NCBI RefSeq assembly: GCF_003002815.1 | Contig: NZ_PVTF01000005.1 | Span: forward strand, 310,001 to 374,000 | Source: Umezawaea tangerina | GTDB taxonomy: Bacteria > Actinomycetota > Actinomycetes > Mycobacteriales > Pseudonocardiaceae | Reading direction: 5' to 3' | Length of the DNA stretch: 64,000 bases | Shown: piece after piece, positions 17,019-25,066 of the stretch | Position numbering within the stretch: position 1 is the first letter of the stretch | Layout: every line of letters starts with the position of its first letter | Position numbers and translations under genes: made by a program | The notes under the pieces: generated by a model | Seen by the model: the letters and a program-made list of their open reading frames with translations, nothing else | What the model was told of the DNA's origin: nothing | Database searches by the model: none

Positions 17019-18892
17019 GACGGCCGTCCCACGGCGACGGCGCCGCTGAGCGCGCCACCGGGACGTGGCGCGTGCGCGTCGGTGTAGCCGGACGCCTGGA
17101 GACCGAACAGACGGGCGTAGACGCCGTCGCAGGCCATCAGCTCGGCGTGCGCACCCTGCTCGGCGACGACACCGCCGGACAGCACGGCGATCCGGTCCGC
17201 GTCCCTGATCGTGCCGAGGCGGTGGGAGATCAGCAGGCTGGTCCGCCCGGCGCGGATCCGCCGCAGTCCACTGTGGACCTCGTGCTCCGCCTCGGCGTCC
17301 AGCCCGGCGCTGGGCTCGTCGAGGATCATCAGGTCCCGCTCGGACCGCAGGAACGCGCGGGCCAGTGCCAGGCGCTGCCACTGGCCGCCGGACAGCACGA
17401 CCCCGGTCTGCGGTTCCTCCCCCTCCGTCGGGGTGAGGAAAGCCCGTGACAACAACGTCCGGTAGCCCAGCGGGAGCGCCGCGACAGCCTCGTGCACACC
17501 CGCTCGTCGCGCGGCCGCCTCGACCCGCACCGGGTCCTCCAGCGCGGTCAGGTCGCCGACCGCGATGTTGTCGTGCGCGTCGAAGTCGTAGCACATGAAG
17601 TCCTGGAACACCGCGCCGATCCGGTCGCGCAGCTCGGCGGTGGGCACGTCCCGGATGTCCACGCCGTCCCAGTGGATCGACCCGCGGGTGGGGTCGTAGA
17701 ACCGGCACAGCAGCTTCACCAGGGTGCTCTTGCCGCTGCCGTTGTGCCCGACGAGCGCGGTCGTCGCGCCGTGCGGGAAGAACAGGTCGACCCCGCGCAG
17801 CACCCACGGGTGCTCGTCGGAGTAGCGGAACCACACGTCCCGCAGCTCGATCCCCCTGCGCAGGGGCGGAAGTGCGGCGGGCACCGGCGGTGAGGGGAGG
17901 TCCGCGCCCGCGCCCATCACGGTGGTGTAGTGGCCGAAGACCAGCAGGTGCTGGTGCAGCCGGGCGGCTCCGCCGACGACCCCGTCGACCGAGGCCTGCA
18001 CACCGGCGACGGCCGCGACGAACATGGCCACGTCGCCGATCGAGACCTGGCCGCTCCTGGCCGCGAGCAGCACCCACACCAGCCCACCGCCGGAGATCAC
18101 CGCGGCCAGCACCACCAGCGCGCCCTGCGCGACCAGCTCGCGGCGGTCCATCCGGCGCAGCGCGGCGTGGGTCGACCGCATCTCCTGGTTCATCCGGCCG
18201 CGCAGGAACCCGCCGAGCCCGAGCAGCCTGATCTCCTTGGCCGAGTCGACCGAGCCGAGCAGCCTGGTGTAGAAGAACTCCCGCCGCTGGGCGGGCCCGA
18301 TCCGCCAGATCATCGCCGCCCGGTGGTGCGAGAGCCGCAGCTCCAGGAGGAACGCCGGGACCGCGGCGGCGAGGACCACCGCGGTGAACCACGGGTTGAC
18401 CACCGCCAGCGAGCCGACGAACCCCACCAGCGTCACCAGCGCGCGGCCGGCGGCGAACGCCGACTCCACGAGCTGGCCGGGACTGCTCGCGCTCTGCTCC
18501 GCGAGCCGCAGCCGGTCCAGGAACACCGGGTCCTCGAACCGGGCCAGCCCCGCGAACCGTTCGACGGCCGCGAACAGCTCGTCCTTGGCCAGCAGCTTGG
18601 CCCGCCGGTCCAGTTCGGCCCGCAGGTACTGGCCGACCTGCGGCACGACCGCGCCGAGCAGACCGACCGCCGCCAAGCCCGCGGAGAGTCCGATGAGGAC
18701 GGTGACGGGGCCGGGGGTCACGAGCTCGTCCAGGGCCAGCTTGGTGAACCAGGCGACGGCGATCGGCGTCACCGCGGCGACCAGCGTGACCACGAGGAAC
18801 GCCACCAGGTGGACCGGGGCCGCGCGCCAGACCAGCGCCGTGATCCGCGCGGCGGCCTTCGCCATCCCCCTGCGGCGGGCGGGAGCGCTCAT
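17015..18892 (-). CDS. ABC exporter, fused membrane and ATPase domains
   Basis: 625 residues. Six membrane helices lie in the first 330 residues (for example VHLVAFLVVTLVAAVTPIAVAWF and GALVVLAAVISGGGLVWVLLAA). The ATPase follows with Walker A GHNGSGKSTLVKLL, signature LSGGQWQRLALARAF, Walker B LMILDEPSAGLD and switch histidine ISHRLGT. There is no N-terminal C39 peptidase domain, so leader removal must be done by another enzyme, fitting the coupled S26 peptidase. The start overlaps the thioredoxin-like stop (ATGA) and the stop overlaps the peptidase start. Exporters of this type move peptides or lipids; here the small Cys-rich peptide is the likely cargo. Confidence 0.92.
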   Translation of the reverse strand: MSAPARRRGMAKAAARITALVWRAAPVHLVAFLVVTLVAAVTPIAVAWFTKLALDELVTPGPVTVLIGLSAGLAAVGLLGAVVPQVGQYLRAELDRRAKLLAKDELFAAVERFAGLARFEDPVFLDRLRLAEQSASSPGQLVESAFAAGRALVTLVGFVGSLAVVNPWFTAVVLAAAVPAFLLELRLSHHRAAMIWRIGPAQRREFFYTRLLGSVDSAKEIRLLGLGGFLRGRMNQEMRSTHAALRRMDRRELVAQGALVVLAAVISGGGLVWVLLAARSGQVSIGDVAMFVAAVAGVQASVDGVVGGAARLHQHLLVFGHYTTVMGAGADLPSPPVPAALPPLRRGIELRDVWFRYSDEHPWVLRGVDLFFPHGATTALVGHNGSGKSTLVKLLCRFYDPTRGSIHWDGVDIRDVPTAELRDRIGAVFQDFMCYDFDAHDNIAVGDLTALEDPVRVEAAARRAGVHEAVAALPLGYRTLLSRAFLTPTEGEEPQTGVVLSGGQWQRLALARAFLRSERDLMILDEPSAGLDAEAEHEVHSGLRRIRAGRTSLLISHRLGTIRDADRIAVLSGGVVAEQGAHAELMACDGVYARLFGLQASGYTDAHAPRPGGALSGAVAVGRPS

Positions 18893-19440
18893 GCCGCGAC
18901 CGGGAGTCGGAAGAAGTCCAGGGAGGAGTAGGTGACCCTGCCGTCCGCGACGACGGCGAACGACGGGAACGCGTGCACGCCGTACGCCTCGGTGACCGGG
19001 ATGTCGACGGACTCGACGACCACCGTGGCCACCGGTGACAGGGCCGCGACGAGCTCGGCGGGGTCGGCCAGCCTGCCGTCGACGACCACGACGGTCCGCG
19101 CCCGGTCCTGCGCCGCGGCCCAGCTCCTCAGCGCGGGCACCTGGTCCTTGCAGCTCGGGCAGTCGGAGGTCAGGAACACCGCGACGTGGTTGGCGGGCAA
19201 CAACTCGCGCGAGACCGGCGCGCCGTCGACGGTGGTCGCGGCGAACGGCCCGACCTCCTTGCCCGCGGCCGGGAGGTCACCCGCGATGGCGGGCCCCATC
19301 GGCGCGGCGCCACCGCGGTTCAGCAGGTCCTCCAGCGTCGCGGTGTGCTCGCGCAGCCGCCGGACGACTCCGAAGGTCAACAACAGGTCCAGTGCGCACA
19401 GTGCCCCGAGCAGGACCACCGCGGCGGTCAGTACGAACAT
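18889..19440 (-). CDS. TlpA/MauD-like membrane-anchored thioredoxin
   Basis: 183 residues. One N-terminal membrane helix (VLTAAVVLLGALCALDLLLTFGVV) anchors a thioredoxin fold outside the cell. The active site is FLTSDCPSCKDQVPALRSW, a C-P-S-C motif, and the cis-proline loop is VHAFPSFAVV. It overlaps the MauE-like gene (TGATG) and the ABC gene (ATGA). MauD-type proteins work with MauE to form or reshuffle disulfides in cysteine-rich secreted proteins. Here the only visible cysteine-rich target is the peptide at 20068-20277. Confidence 0.88.
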   Translation of the reverse strand: MFVLTAAVVLLGALCALDLLLTFGVVRRLREHTATLEDLLNRGGAAPMGPAIAGDLPAAGKEVGPFAATTVDGAPVSRELLPANHVAVFLTSDCPSCKDQVPALRSWAAAQDRARTVVVVDGRLADPAELVAALSPVATVVVESVDIPVTEAYGVHAFPSFAVVADGRVTYSSLDFFRLPVAA

Positions 19441-19994
19441 CAGTTCCGCCTCGTCGAGAGTTGGGGGGTGAACAGGTCGACCAGGTCGTCGAGCCGGACG
19501 ACCAGCAGGGCGAGCACGGCCGCCGCGCCGCCCGCGACGACCAGTCCGGCCAGGTCGGCGTCGCCGACCGGTCCGATCAGCAGTCCGGTGGCCGCCACCA
19601 GGAACAGGGCGGCGTTGCGGACGAGGTGCCGGGCGCCCAGCGGCGTGGACGAGGCACCGAAGCACCGGCAGGACGTGCGGACACCGCGCCGGATCGCCGC
19701 CGCGATGCCGTGTCCGAACGCGGCCATCAGCACCATGGCCAGACCGAGCCCGATCCGTCCCGCGCCGGGAACGAGCAGGAGCAGGACGACGGATGCCTCG
19801 GCGGCCACCACCGCACCGCCCACGACCCTGGCGGTGGCATGGCTGATCCGGCTGACCGGACTGGAAGCGATGAGCAGCACCCTCGTGGTGGCGGCGAACT
19901 CCCGGAACGCCGCGCGCCCGCGCAGTTTGCCGATCACCGATACCCCGCACACCAGTCCGATCAGGCAGCGGCAGGCGAAACCGAGGTGGTCCAT
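19440..19994 (-). CDS. MauE/DoxX-family redox-associated membrane protein
   Basis: 184 residues from the ATG at 19994, with GGGGGAGA as ribosome site. Four to five membrane helices are visible. The loop VRTSCRCFGASSTPLGARHLVRNA is the hallmark of MauE-like proteins (C-x-C-F-G followed by a conserved H/R-N helix). By analogy with MauE and with VKOR/DsbB-like oxidases it would pass electrons between quinone and the external thioredoxin. It is the first gene after the hairpin that follows the peptide gene. Confidence 0.87.
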   Translation of the reverse strand: MDHLGFACRCLIGLVCGVSVIGKLRGRAAFREFAATTRVLLIASSPVSRISHATARVVGGAVVAAEASVVLLLLVPGAGRIGLGLAMVLMAAFGHGIAAAIRRGVRTSCRCFGASSTPLGARHLVRNAALFLVAATGLLIGPVGDADLAGLVVAGGAAAVLALLVVRLDDLVDLFTPQLSTRRN

Positions 19995-20016
19995 CGACCC
20001 ATCTCCCCCTCGTCGG

Positions 20017-20055
20017 CGGCTGGGCGGCGCCCGCGGCAACGGGCGCCCCCAGCCG
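20017..20055 (-). terminator. Attenuating hairpin between the Cys-rich peptide gene and its processing genes
   Basis: 15-bp G/C-rich stem (20017-20032 with 20041-20055, one bulged base at 20025) and an 8-base loop, starting 12 bases after the peptide stop and ending 22 bases before the MauE-like start. It has no long T-tract, so partial termination is likely. Such intergenic hairpins let precursor peptide genes be expressed above their maturation genes. Confidence 0.75.
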
Positions 20056-20067
20056 GTTCTCAGCAGG

Positions 20068-20277
20068 TCAGCAAGGCAGGTTCAGCGCGTAGCACGGCGT
20101 GCACTCCCCGCCGTGCTCGACGTCGCGCCGCCACTGCCCCAGCTCCCACGACACCCCGTTCCAGCCGCAGCAGTAGACGTACGCGCCGCACGCGGCGTCC
20201 GCCTTGGCCTTGGGGGCGACCTTCACCAGCATCCGGTCGCCGAACCGGGTGATCCGGTCGGTGAGGTTCTTGACCAT
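20068..20277 (-). CDS. Six-cysteine small secreted peptide precursor (unrecognised family)
   Basis: 69 residues, too short for most gene finders but well supported: AAGGAGGG lies nine bases before the ATG and it heads a tight operon. The first 28 residues are basic and amphipathic (NLTDRITRFGDRMLVKVAPK), not a classic signal peptide. They end in alanine-rich AKADAAC, where A-D-A could be read by the S26 peptidase encoded downstream. The remaining 41 residues hold six cysteines at 30, 36, 37, 59, 62 and 69 (pattern C-x5-CC-x21-C-x2-C-x6-C) plus three tryptophans, enough for three disulfides. With MauE, a TlpA-like thioredoxin, an ABC exporter and a signal peptidase behind it, the product is inferred to be an oxidised, exported mini-protein. 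I do not recognise the family; its activity is unknown. Confidence 0.82.
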   Translation of the reverse strand: MVKNLTDRITRFGDRMLVKVAPKAKADAACGAYVYCCGWNGVSWELGQWRRDVEHGGECTPCYALNLPC

Positions 20278-20301
20278 CAAGACGGTCCCTCCTTGGGTCG
20301 G

Positions 20302-20320
20302 GGGACGGACAAGCCGTCCC
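20302..20320 (-). promoter_or_regulatory. Hairpin in the leader of the peptide mRNA
   Basis: Perfect 7-bp stem GGGACGG/CCGTCCC with a 5-base loop, seven bases upstream of the ribosome site of the six-cysteine peptide gene. It may tune stability or translation of the leader. Confidence 0.45.
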
Positions 20321-21169
20321 GGACGACCGAACCCTCCCCCACGGCCGCACAGGTCCCGCACATGTCGCGCACACGCTCCGGGACGCCCTTGATGCCAAGA
20401 AGCTCTTGTCGTCGGCCCGTGGTCCCCAGTCCGGTGCCGGGCCCGGCCGACGACTTCGGGTCCCGATTCGGTGGTCGTGTCCTGCCCGTCGGGCGGTGCG
20501 CGACCGCGCGCCTGCTTGTCCGAGGCTTCCTTCTCGCACGCGGGGTGTACTGGCCGCGGGTCGCGTCGAGCGCCCTGCGCTGGCCGATCTCCGGCGGCAT
20601 CCTCCTGATCCGCGGATCGACGACAGGCTGGGCCCAGGAGATCAAGCCGTCTACGACGTGCTCCGCACCGCGGACACCCATCGGCGTCTTCCAGGTCAAG
20701 TCCCGCGCCCGATGGACACGCTCCCCTGCTCACGCCCCCGCGGCGCAGTGGCCGACTGGGCGTGGCGTAGCGGGCACCAACCGGGGCTCAGTGCTCTTCG
20801 AGCACGGCAAGACGCGTTCACCGCTCGTCGACCCAGCGCGGCTTTCGACACAAGGCGATGGCAGTTCCCCACCTGGAGTCACCGGCACGGCCGCGCCCGC
20901 CCGCCGGAATTCCCCCGGCCCCGTCCAGGACCGTCCAGCAGGATGTCGTGCGTTGGCGTTGCGTCAACGCAGGTGTCATCCGCTCACGGGCAGCGACACC
21001 GTGATCAGGATGGTTCGAATTCGCGACGGCGGAGGCCGGAAAGGCCGGAACCGCGGGCGGAGGTCGCAGGTCGAAGCGGCGCCCGACAGCACCCTGCCGG
21101 TCCCAGCGCCTTGGGAGCGACACCAACGGCGATGGGACCGGCAGGGGCAACAGGGACTTGCGGGTCCGA
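20321..21169. other. Stretch without a supported gene
   Basis: About 850 bases upstream of the peptide operon. Open frames exist on both strands, but none combines a ribosome site, sensible composition and a recognisable domain. The fragments read as arginine/proline-rich shadow protein. The region must contain the promoter of the peptide operon. A decayed gene is possible: plus-strand pieces around 20630-20880 have somewhat protein-like composition but cannot be assigned. Confidence 0.4.
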
Positions 21170-21655
21170 TCAGGCGTGGGCGGGGGGCCGCGCCACGTCG
21201 ATCGCGTCGAGGTCCCTGTCGCCCTCGACGAGGTCGGTCACCTGCGCGAGGAACTCATCGCGGGTGAGCACACCGTCCCGGTCGGAGTCGATGGCGACGA
21301 AGTTGGCCTCGGCCTCGTGATCCGGGATTCCCAGGGTGGACGTGATCGACCTCCACTCGGCGCGGCCGATCCTGCCGTCGGCGTCGGCGTCCGCGGCGTC
21401 GAAGAGGGACAGGTGCAGAGCGGTGGTGGAGGCCAACACCGCGCGGTAGTCGGCACCGGCCACGAACTCCTCCCTGGTCACCACACCGTCGGAGTCGGTG
21501 TCCAGTGCGGACAGCGAGTCCCAGAGCGCGGCGGCCTTGCTGGACGCGCCACCACCTGCCGTCGCCGCGAAGGTGTCCAGGTCCGAGCGGTCGATCAGAC
21601 CGTTGCGATTGCCGTCGAGAAGGGTGAACAGTCGTGCCAGTCCTCGTTGCGACAT
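21170..21655 (-). CDS. Four-EF-hand calcium-binding protein, calerythrin-like
   Basis: 161 residues from the ATG at 21655 (GAGGCG upstream). Four canonical EF loops are present: DGNRNGLIDRSD, DTDSDGVVTREE, DADADGRIGRAE and DSDRDGVLTRDE. Each has Asp at position 1, Gly at 6 and an acidic residue at 12. This layout and length match calerythrin and related sarcoplasmic-calcium-binding-like proteins of actinomycetes, which buffer or sense cytoplasmic calcium. There is no signal peptide. It is monocistronic. Confidence 0.92.
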   Translation of the reverse strand: MSQRGLARLFTLLDGNRNGLIDRSDLDTFAATAGGGASSKAAALWDSLSALDTDSDGVVTREEFVAGADYRAVLASTTALHLSLFDAADADADGRIGRAEWRSITSTLGIPDHEAEANFVAIDSDRDGVLTRDEFLAQVTDLVEGDRDLDAIDVARPPAHA

Positions 21656-22115
21656 GGTGCGCCTCATTCTTGGGAGCCCAATACCGGATACTCGATACCA
21701 CGTGTTCCACGAATTGCGGGAATTCCACCCACCAAAAGCTAACACGTTGCTCAAGAGATAAGGACACACCTTTGGGGGGAGAAATATTCACTCGTTCGTA
21801 CACTTCGTAAGCGCACAGTAGAGGAACGGCGACGCCCCCACGCCAACCTTCTTTCCGTATTTTCGGATCACCACCCGGAGCCGGAAGAGGTCGCAACAGC
21901 AAGTGAAGCGGATTCATCAAAGATTCGCAGAAAACCGACCTGTCGAACCGGCACGGCCCTCAAGTCGGCATCGTGCGCACTCGATGCCGACTTGAGGTGC
22001 CCCGAATGTCCGCACGGCTTCCCCACCGGGAATCCGATCTTGTTCGGGGTGGTCTGTCCGGGTGGCGACGCTCCGACCGCGCGTCACCCGGTGCGGACGC
22101 CGTCCCGCGGTGCGC
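21656..22115. promoter_or_regulatory. AT-richer gap with EF-hand promoter and GH92 terminator
   Basis: 460 bases without a gene. The half next to the EF-hand gene is markedly AT-rich (21690-21930) and should carry its promoter. The half next to GH92 carries the hairpin at 21959-21996. Confidence 0.5.
21959..21996 (-). terminator. Terminator of the GH92 gene
   Basis: Perfect 15-bp stem (CTCAAGTCGGCATCG at 21959-21973, complement at 21982-21996) with an 8-base loop, about 120 bases beyond the GH92 stop on the minus strand. Confidence 0.78.
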
Positions 22116-24947
22116 CTACTGGTACACCTCCAGCTCGTAGACGCGGGCCGCGGTGTTGCCGCTCTGCTCGGCGGTCACCACGTCGATCCTGACGTAGCGC
22201 CCCGACACCGACACCGCGTGCGTGCTCGCGTTCGCCGTGTTGCCGCGCACCTGGGCCGCTGTCGACCACGTGGTGCCGTCGTCGGACACCCGCACGTCGA
22301 AGTCCCGCGTGTTCCACGCCGCGGACTCGCCGCCCGCACCGGCGTGCCGCACCACCACGGACCCCAGGGCGAGCTTGCCGCCCAGGTCCACCTGGAGGTA
22401 CTTCACCGACGCCGTGGAGCAGAACTTGTCCGACGAACCACCCGACACGCTCCCGTTCACCGCCTTGTCGGCGGTCTCGTTCCCGTTGCACGACGCCGAT
22501 CCCGACGCGGGCTTGCCCAGCGCGAGGTTCGTCGGCGTGACGGCGTCGAACGACGGGGGCGCGTCGGCCGCGGCGCTGCCCCACGTGGTGTCGGGGGTCG
22601 TGCCGAGGGTGAACGACAGGGTGCCCCCGGTGGTGGCGAACGACTCCGGCAGCCACGGCTTGGTCGAGGACACGCCGTTGACCGACAGGCCTTGGACGTA
22701 GGGCGTCGCGGCGGCGGCGTTGGGGGCGTCGAGGGTCAGGGTGACGCCGTTGCCGCGGTGCACGACGATCCGCGGGAACAACGGGCTCGCGACGAGCAGT
22801 TCGGCGCGGCCGGGGGCGAGCGGGTACAGGCCCATGGCGGACCAGACGTACCAGGACGACATGGCTCCCAGGTCGTCCTGCCCCGGAATGCCGCCCGGCG
22901 CCGTCGACCACAGCGTGTTGACCACCTGGCGCACGGTCTGCTGGGTCTTGTACGGGCTGCCCGCGAAGTCGTAGAGCCACGGCGCGCCGATGGACGGCTC
23001 GTTGTTCAGCTCGGACTTGAGCCCGCCTGCTCCGGTCAACGCCCAGGTCCCGTCGGCGCGGTGGAAGAACGTGTCCAGCCGGGTGGTCGCCGCGGCGTTG
23101 CCACCCATCGCGTCGAAGAGCCCGCGCACGTTGTGCGGCACCATCCACGTGTACTGCGCCGCGCTGCCCTCGGCGAACCCGTTGCTGCTCGCGGGGTCGA
23201 ACGAGGGCCAGGTGCCGTTGTCGTTGCGGTCCTGGACGTAGCCGTTGGCCGGGTTGTAGACGTTCTTCCAGTACTGCGCGCGGGCCAGGAACTCGTCGCG
23301 GGTCGTGTTCTGCCCCAGCCGTGCGGCCAGCTGCGAGACGCCGAAGTCGGCGACGGAGTCCTCCAGGGTCTCCCCCGCCCCGCCCCACGCGTTGCCGTTG
23401 GCCGGGATGTAGTGCTTGGAGAGCCACTTGTCCAGCGACGGCCGTTCGCCGACCACCATGACGTTCCACCCGTCGCGGCTGAGGTCCGCGCTCGTGACCG
23501 TGGTCGCGGCGCGCACCATCGACGTCAGGGCGCCCTGCGCGTCGAAACCCGTGCCGCCGAAGGCGTAGATGCTCGGCACAGCCGCGTGCGCGGGATCACC
23601 GGTCATCACGTGGGTGCCGCCCGCCGCGTGGGTCCACCGGTCCCACACGCCGCCGTTCTGGTTCGCCTGGTTCAGCAGCGACTGGGCGATGTCGCTCCCG
23701 ACGTCGGGTCGTACCAGGGTGAGCAGCTGCAACTGGCTGCGGTAGGCGTCCCAGCCGGAGAAGTTGGCGTACTGCGCCCGCTGGCCGCCGGACACCGTGT
23801 GCACCGCCTGGTCCATGCCGGTGTACTGCCCGTTGGTGTCGCTGAACACGTTGGGGTGCAACAAGGAGTGGTAAAGGGCGGTGTAGAGGGTGGTCTGCTG
23901 CGCGGTGGTGCCGCCGGTGACCTCGACGCGCTGGAGCTCGGTGTTCCACGCCGCGCGGGCGGCCTGGCGCACGGCGTCGAAGCCGGTGCCCGCGGGGTTC
24001 TCGGCCGCCAGGTTGGCCTGGGCGTTGGCCTGGCTCACGAAGGAGATGCCGACGCGCATGGTGACCGTCTGCCCGGCGGCGAACGTGACGTAACCGCCCG
24101 AGCCGCGCCCGGCGACGGGGTACCCGTTGGTCCCGTAGGTGGTGCCGCCCGACGCGCTGGTGGTGCCGGGCCGCAGCGTGCCGTCCTGCCAGGTGCCGGT
24201 GCTGGTGAACGGCTGGTCGAACACGGCGTGGAAGTGCAGGGTGTAGTAGCTGCGCCTGCCGATCGCGTTGATGTAGCCGCAGAAGTTGCCGCTGGTCACC
24301 GATCCGGAGATGGTGCGGTTGGCGACGTCGACCGTAGTCTGCGCGGCGCTGCTGCCCACCTCCGAGTTCGACGTCCGCACGAGCAGCGAGGCCGTCTTGC
24401 CCGCCGGGTAGGTCCAGCGCGCGGAGGCGGTGCGGGCGGTCGCGGTGAGCTCCGCCCCGACCCCGGAGGCCAGTCCGACCTGGTACTGGCCCGCGGTGGC
24501 GCTCTCGTCGGCGTGGGCGAAGTCGCCTGCGTACTTCGCGTCGGTGGTGTCGGAGCTGGGCGAGGTGTCCACCTCCCCGGCGTGCGGGAGGAACGGGACG
24601 TCGCCGTAGCCGCCCGCGCACCCGGTGCCGGACATGTGCGTCAGCGCGAAACCCCTGATCCGGGTGGCGTCGTAGCGGTAACCGCCGGGCGCCGCGGCAC
24701 GGGTCTGGTCGCCGCGCGTGTTCTCCGGGCTGAACTGCACCATCCCGAACGGGGTGGTCGCACCGGGGAAGGTCTCGCCGTGGTTGCTGGTCCCGATGAG
24801 GGTGTTCACCAGGCCGGCGGGGTCGGCGACGGCCGCGGCGGCCCGCGCGGGCGGGCTCACCGCCAACGCGATCAGCAGGGCTCCGGCTCCGATGGCTGAC
24901 AACGTTGTCTTCACCGCAGAGCGGTGTGACCGGACGAATGGGCGCAT
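22116..24947 (-). CDS. Secreted GH92-family alpha-mannosidase with C-terminal F5/8C (CBM32-like) domain
   Basis: 943 residues. An N-terminal signal peptide (SAVKTTLSAIGAGALLIALAVSPPARA) is followed by the GH92 N-domain (LVNTLIGTSNHGETFPGATTP, GFALTHMSGTGCAGGYGDVPF) and the helical barrel (NVMVVGERPSLDKWLS, GAMSSWYVWSAMGLYPLAPG). The last 150 residues are a galactose-binding-like domain starting TPTNLALGKPASGSASCNGNE. GH92 enzymes are calcium-dependent exo-mannosidases (alpha-1,2, -1,3 and others) that trim yeast mannan or N-glycans. The product acts outside the cell, probably in scavenging mannose-rich polymers. Monocistronic with its own terminator. Confidence 0.94.
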   Translation of the reverse strand: MRPFVRSHRSAVKTTLSAIGAGALLIALAVSPPARAAAAVADPAGLVNTLIGTSNHGETFPGATTPFGMVQFSPENTRGDQTRAAAPGGYRYDATRIRGFALTHMSGTGCAGGYGDVPFLPHAGEVDTSPSSDTTDAKYAGDFAHADESATAGQYQVGLASGVGAELTATARTASARWTYPAGKTASLLVRTSNSEVGSSAAQTTVDVANRTISGSVTSGNFCGYINAIGRRSYYTLHFHAVFDQPFTSTGTWQDGTLRPGTTSASGGTTYGTNGYPVAGRGSGGYVTFAAGQTVTMRVGISFVSQANAQANLAAENPAGTGFDAVRQAARAAWNTELQRVEVTGGTTAQQTTLYTALYHSLLHPNVFSDTNGQYTGMDQAVHTVSGGQRAQYANFSGWDAYRSQLQLLTLVRPDVGSDIAQSLLNQANQNGGVWDRWTHAAGGTHVMTGDPAHAAVPSIYAFGGTGFDAQGALTSMVRAATTVTSADLSRDGWNVMVVGERPSLDKWLSKHYIPANGNAWGGAGETLEDSVADFGVSQLAARLGQNTTRDEFLARAQYWKNVYNPANGYVQDRNDNGTWPSFDPASSNGFAEGSAAQYTWMVPHNVRGLFDAMGGNAAATTRLDTFFHRADGTWALTGAGGLKSELNNEPSIGAPWLYDFAGSPYKTQQTVRQVVNTLWSTAPGGIPGQDDLGAMSSWYVWSAMGLYPLAPGRAELLVASPLFPRIVVHRGNGVTLTLDAPNAAAATPYVQGLSVNGVSSTKPWLPESFATTGGTLSFTLGTTPDTTWGSAAADAPPSFDAVTPTNLALGKPASGSASCNGNETADKAVNGSVSGGSSDKFCSTASVKYLQVDLGGKLALGSVVVRHAGAGGESAAWNTRDFDVRVSDDGTTWSTAAQVRGNTANASTHAVSVSGRYVRIDVVTAEQSGNTAARVYELEVYQ

Positions 24948-25066
24948 GCTGCCTCCACGACCTGCAGGGACGGGGCTCCCCCTGTCTAGGCGCGTCGCGG
25001 TGGTGCTGCCAGTGCCGAAATTTCACCCGTTGGACCACTTGGCCGTCGGCGTTACAGTGCCCGCTC

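Noticed and set aside
1-20320. The YcaO gene and the six-cysteine peptide operon as one RiPP cluster
   Set aside because: They are about 16 kb apart with unrelated, separately terminated genes between, and the peptide genes already form a complete export/oxidation set.
20277-20699. A 140-residue minus-strand frame ending at the peptide start
   Set aside because: Most of it has basic low-complexity composition and no ribosome site. Only the last 40 residues are noted as a low-confidence finding.
20406-21320. A 304-residue plus-strand frame in the gap upstream of the peptide operon
   Set aside because: Arginine/proline/serine-rich, no ribosome site, runs into the antisense strand of the EF-hand gene, and no recognisable domain.
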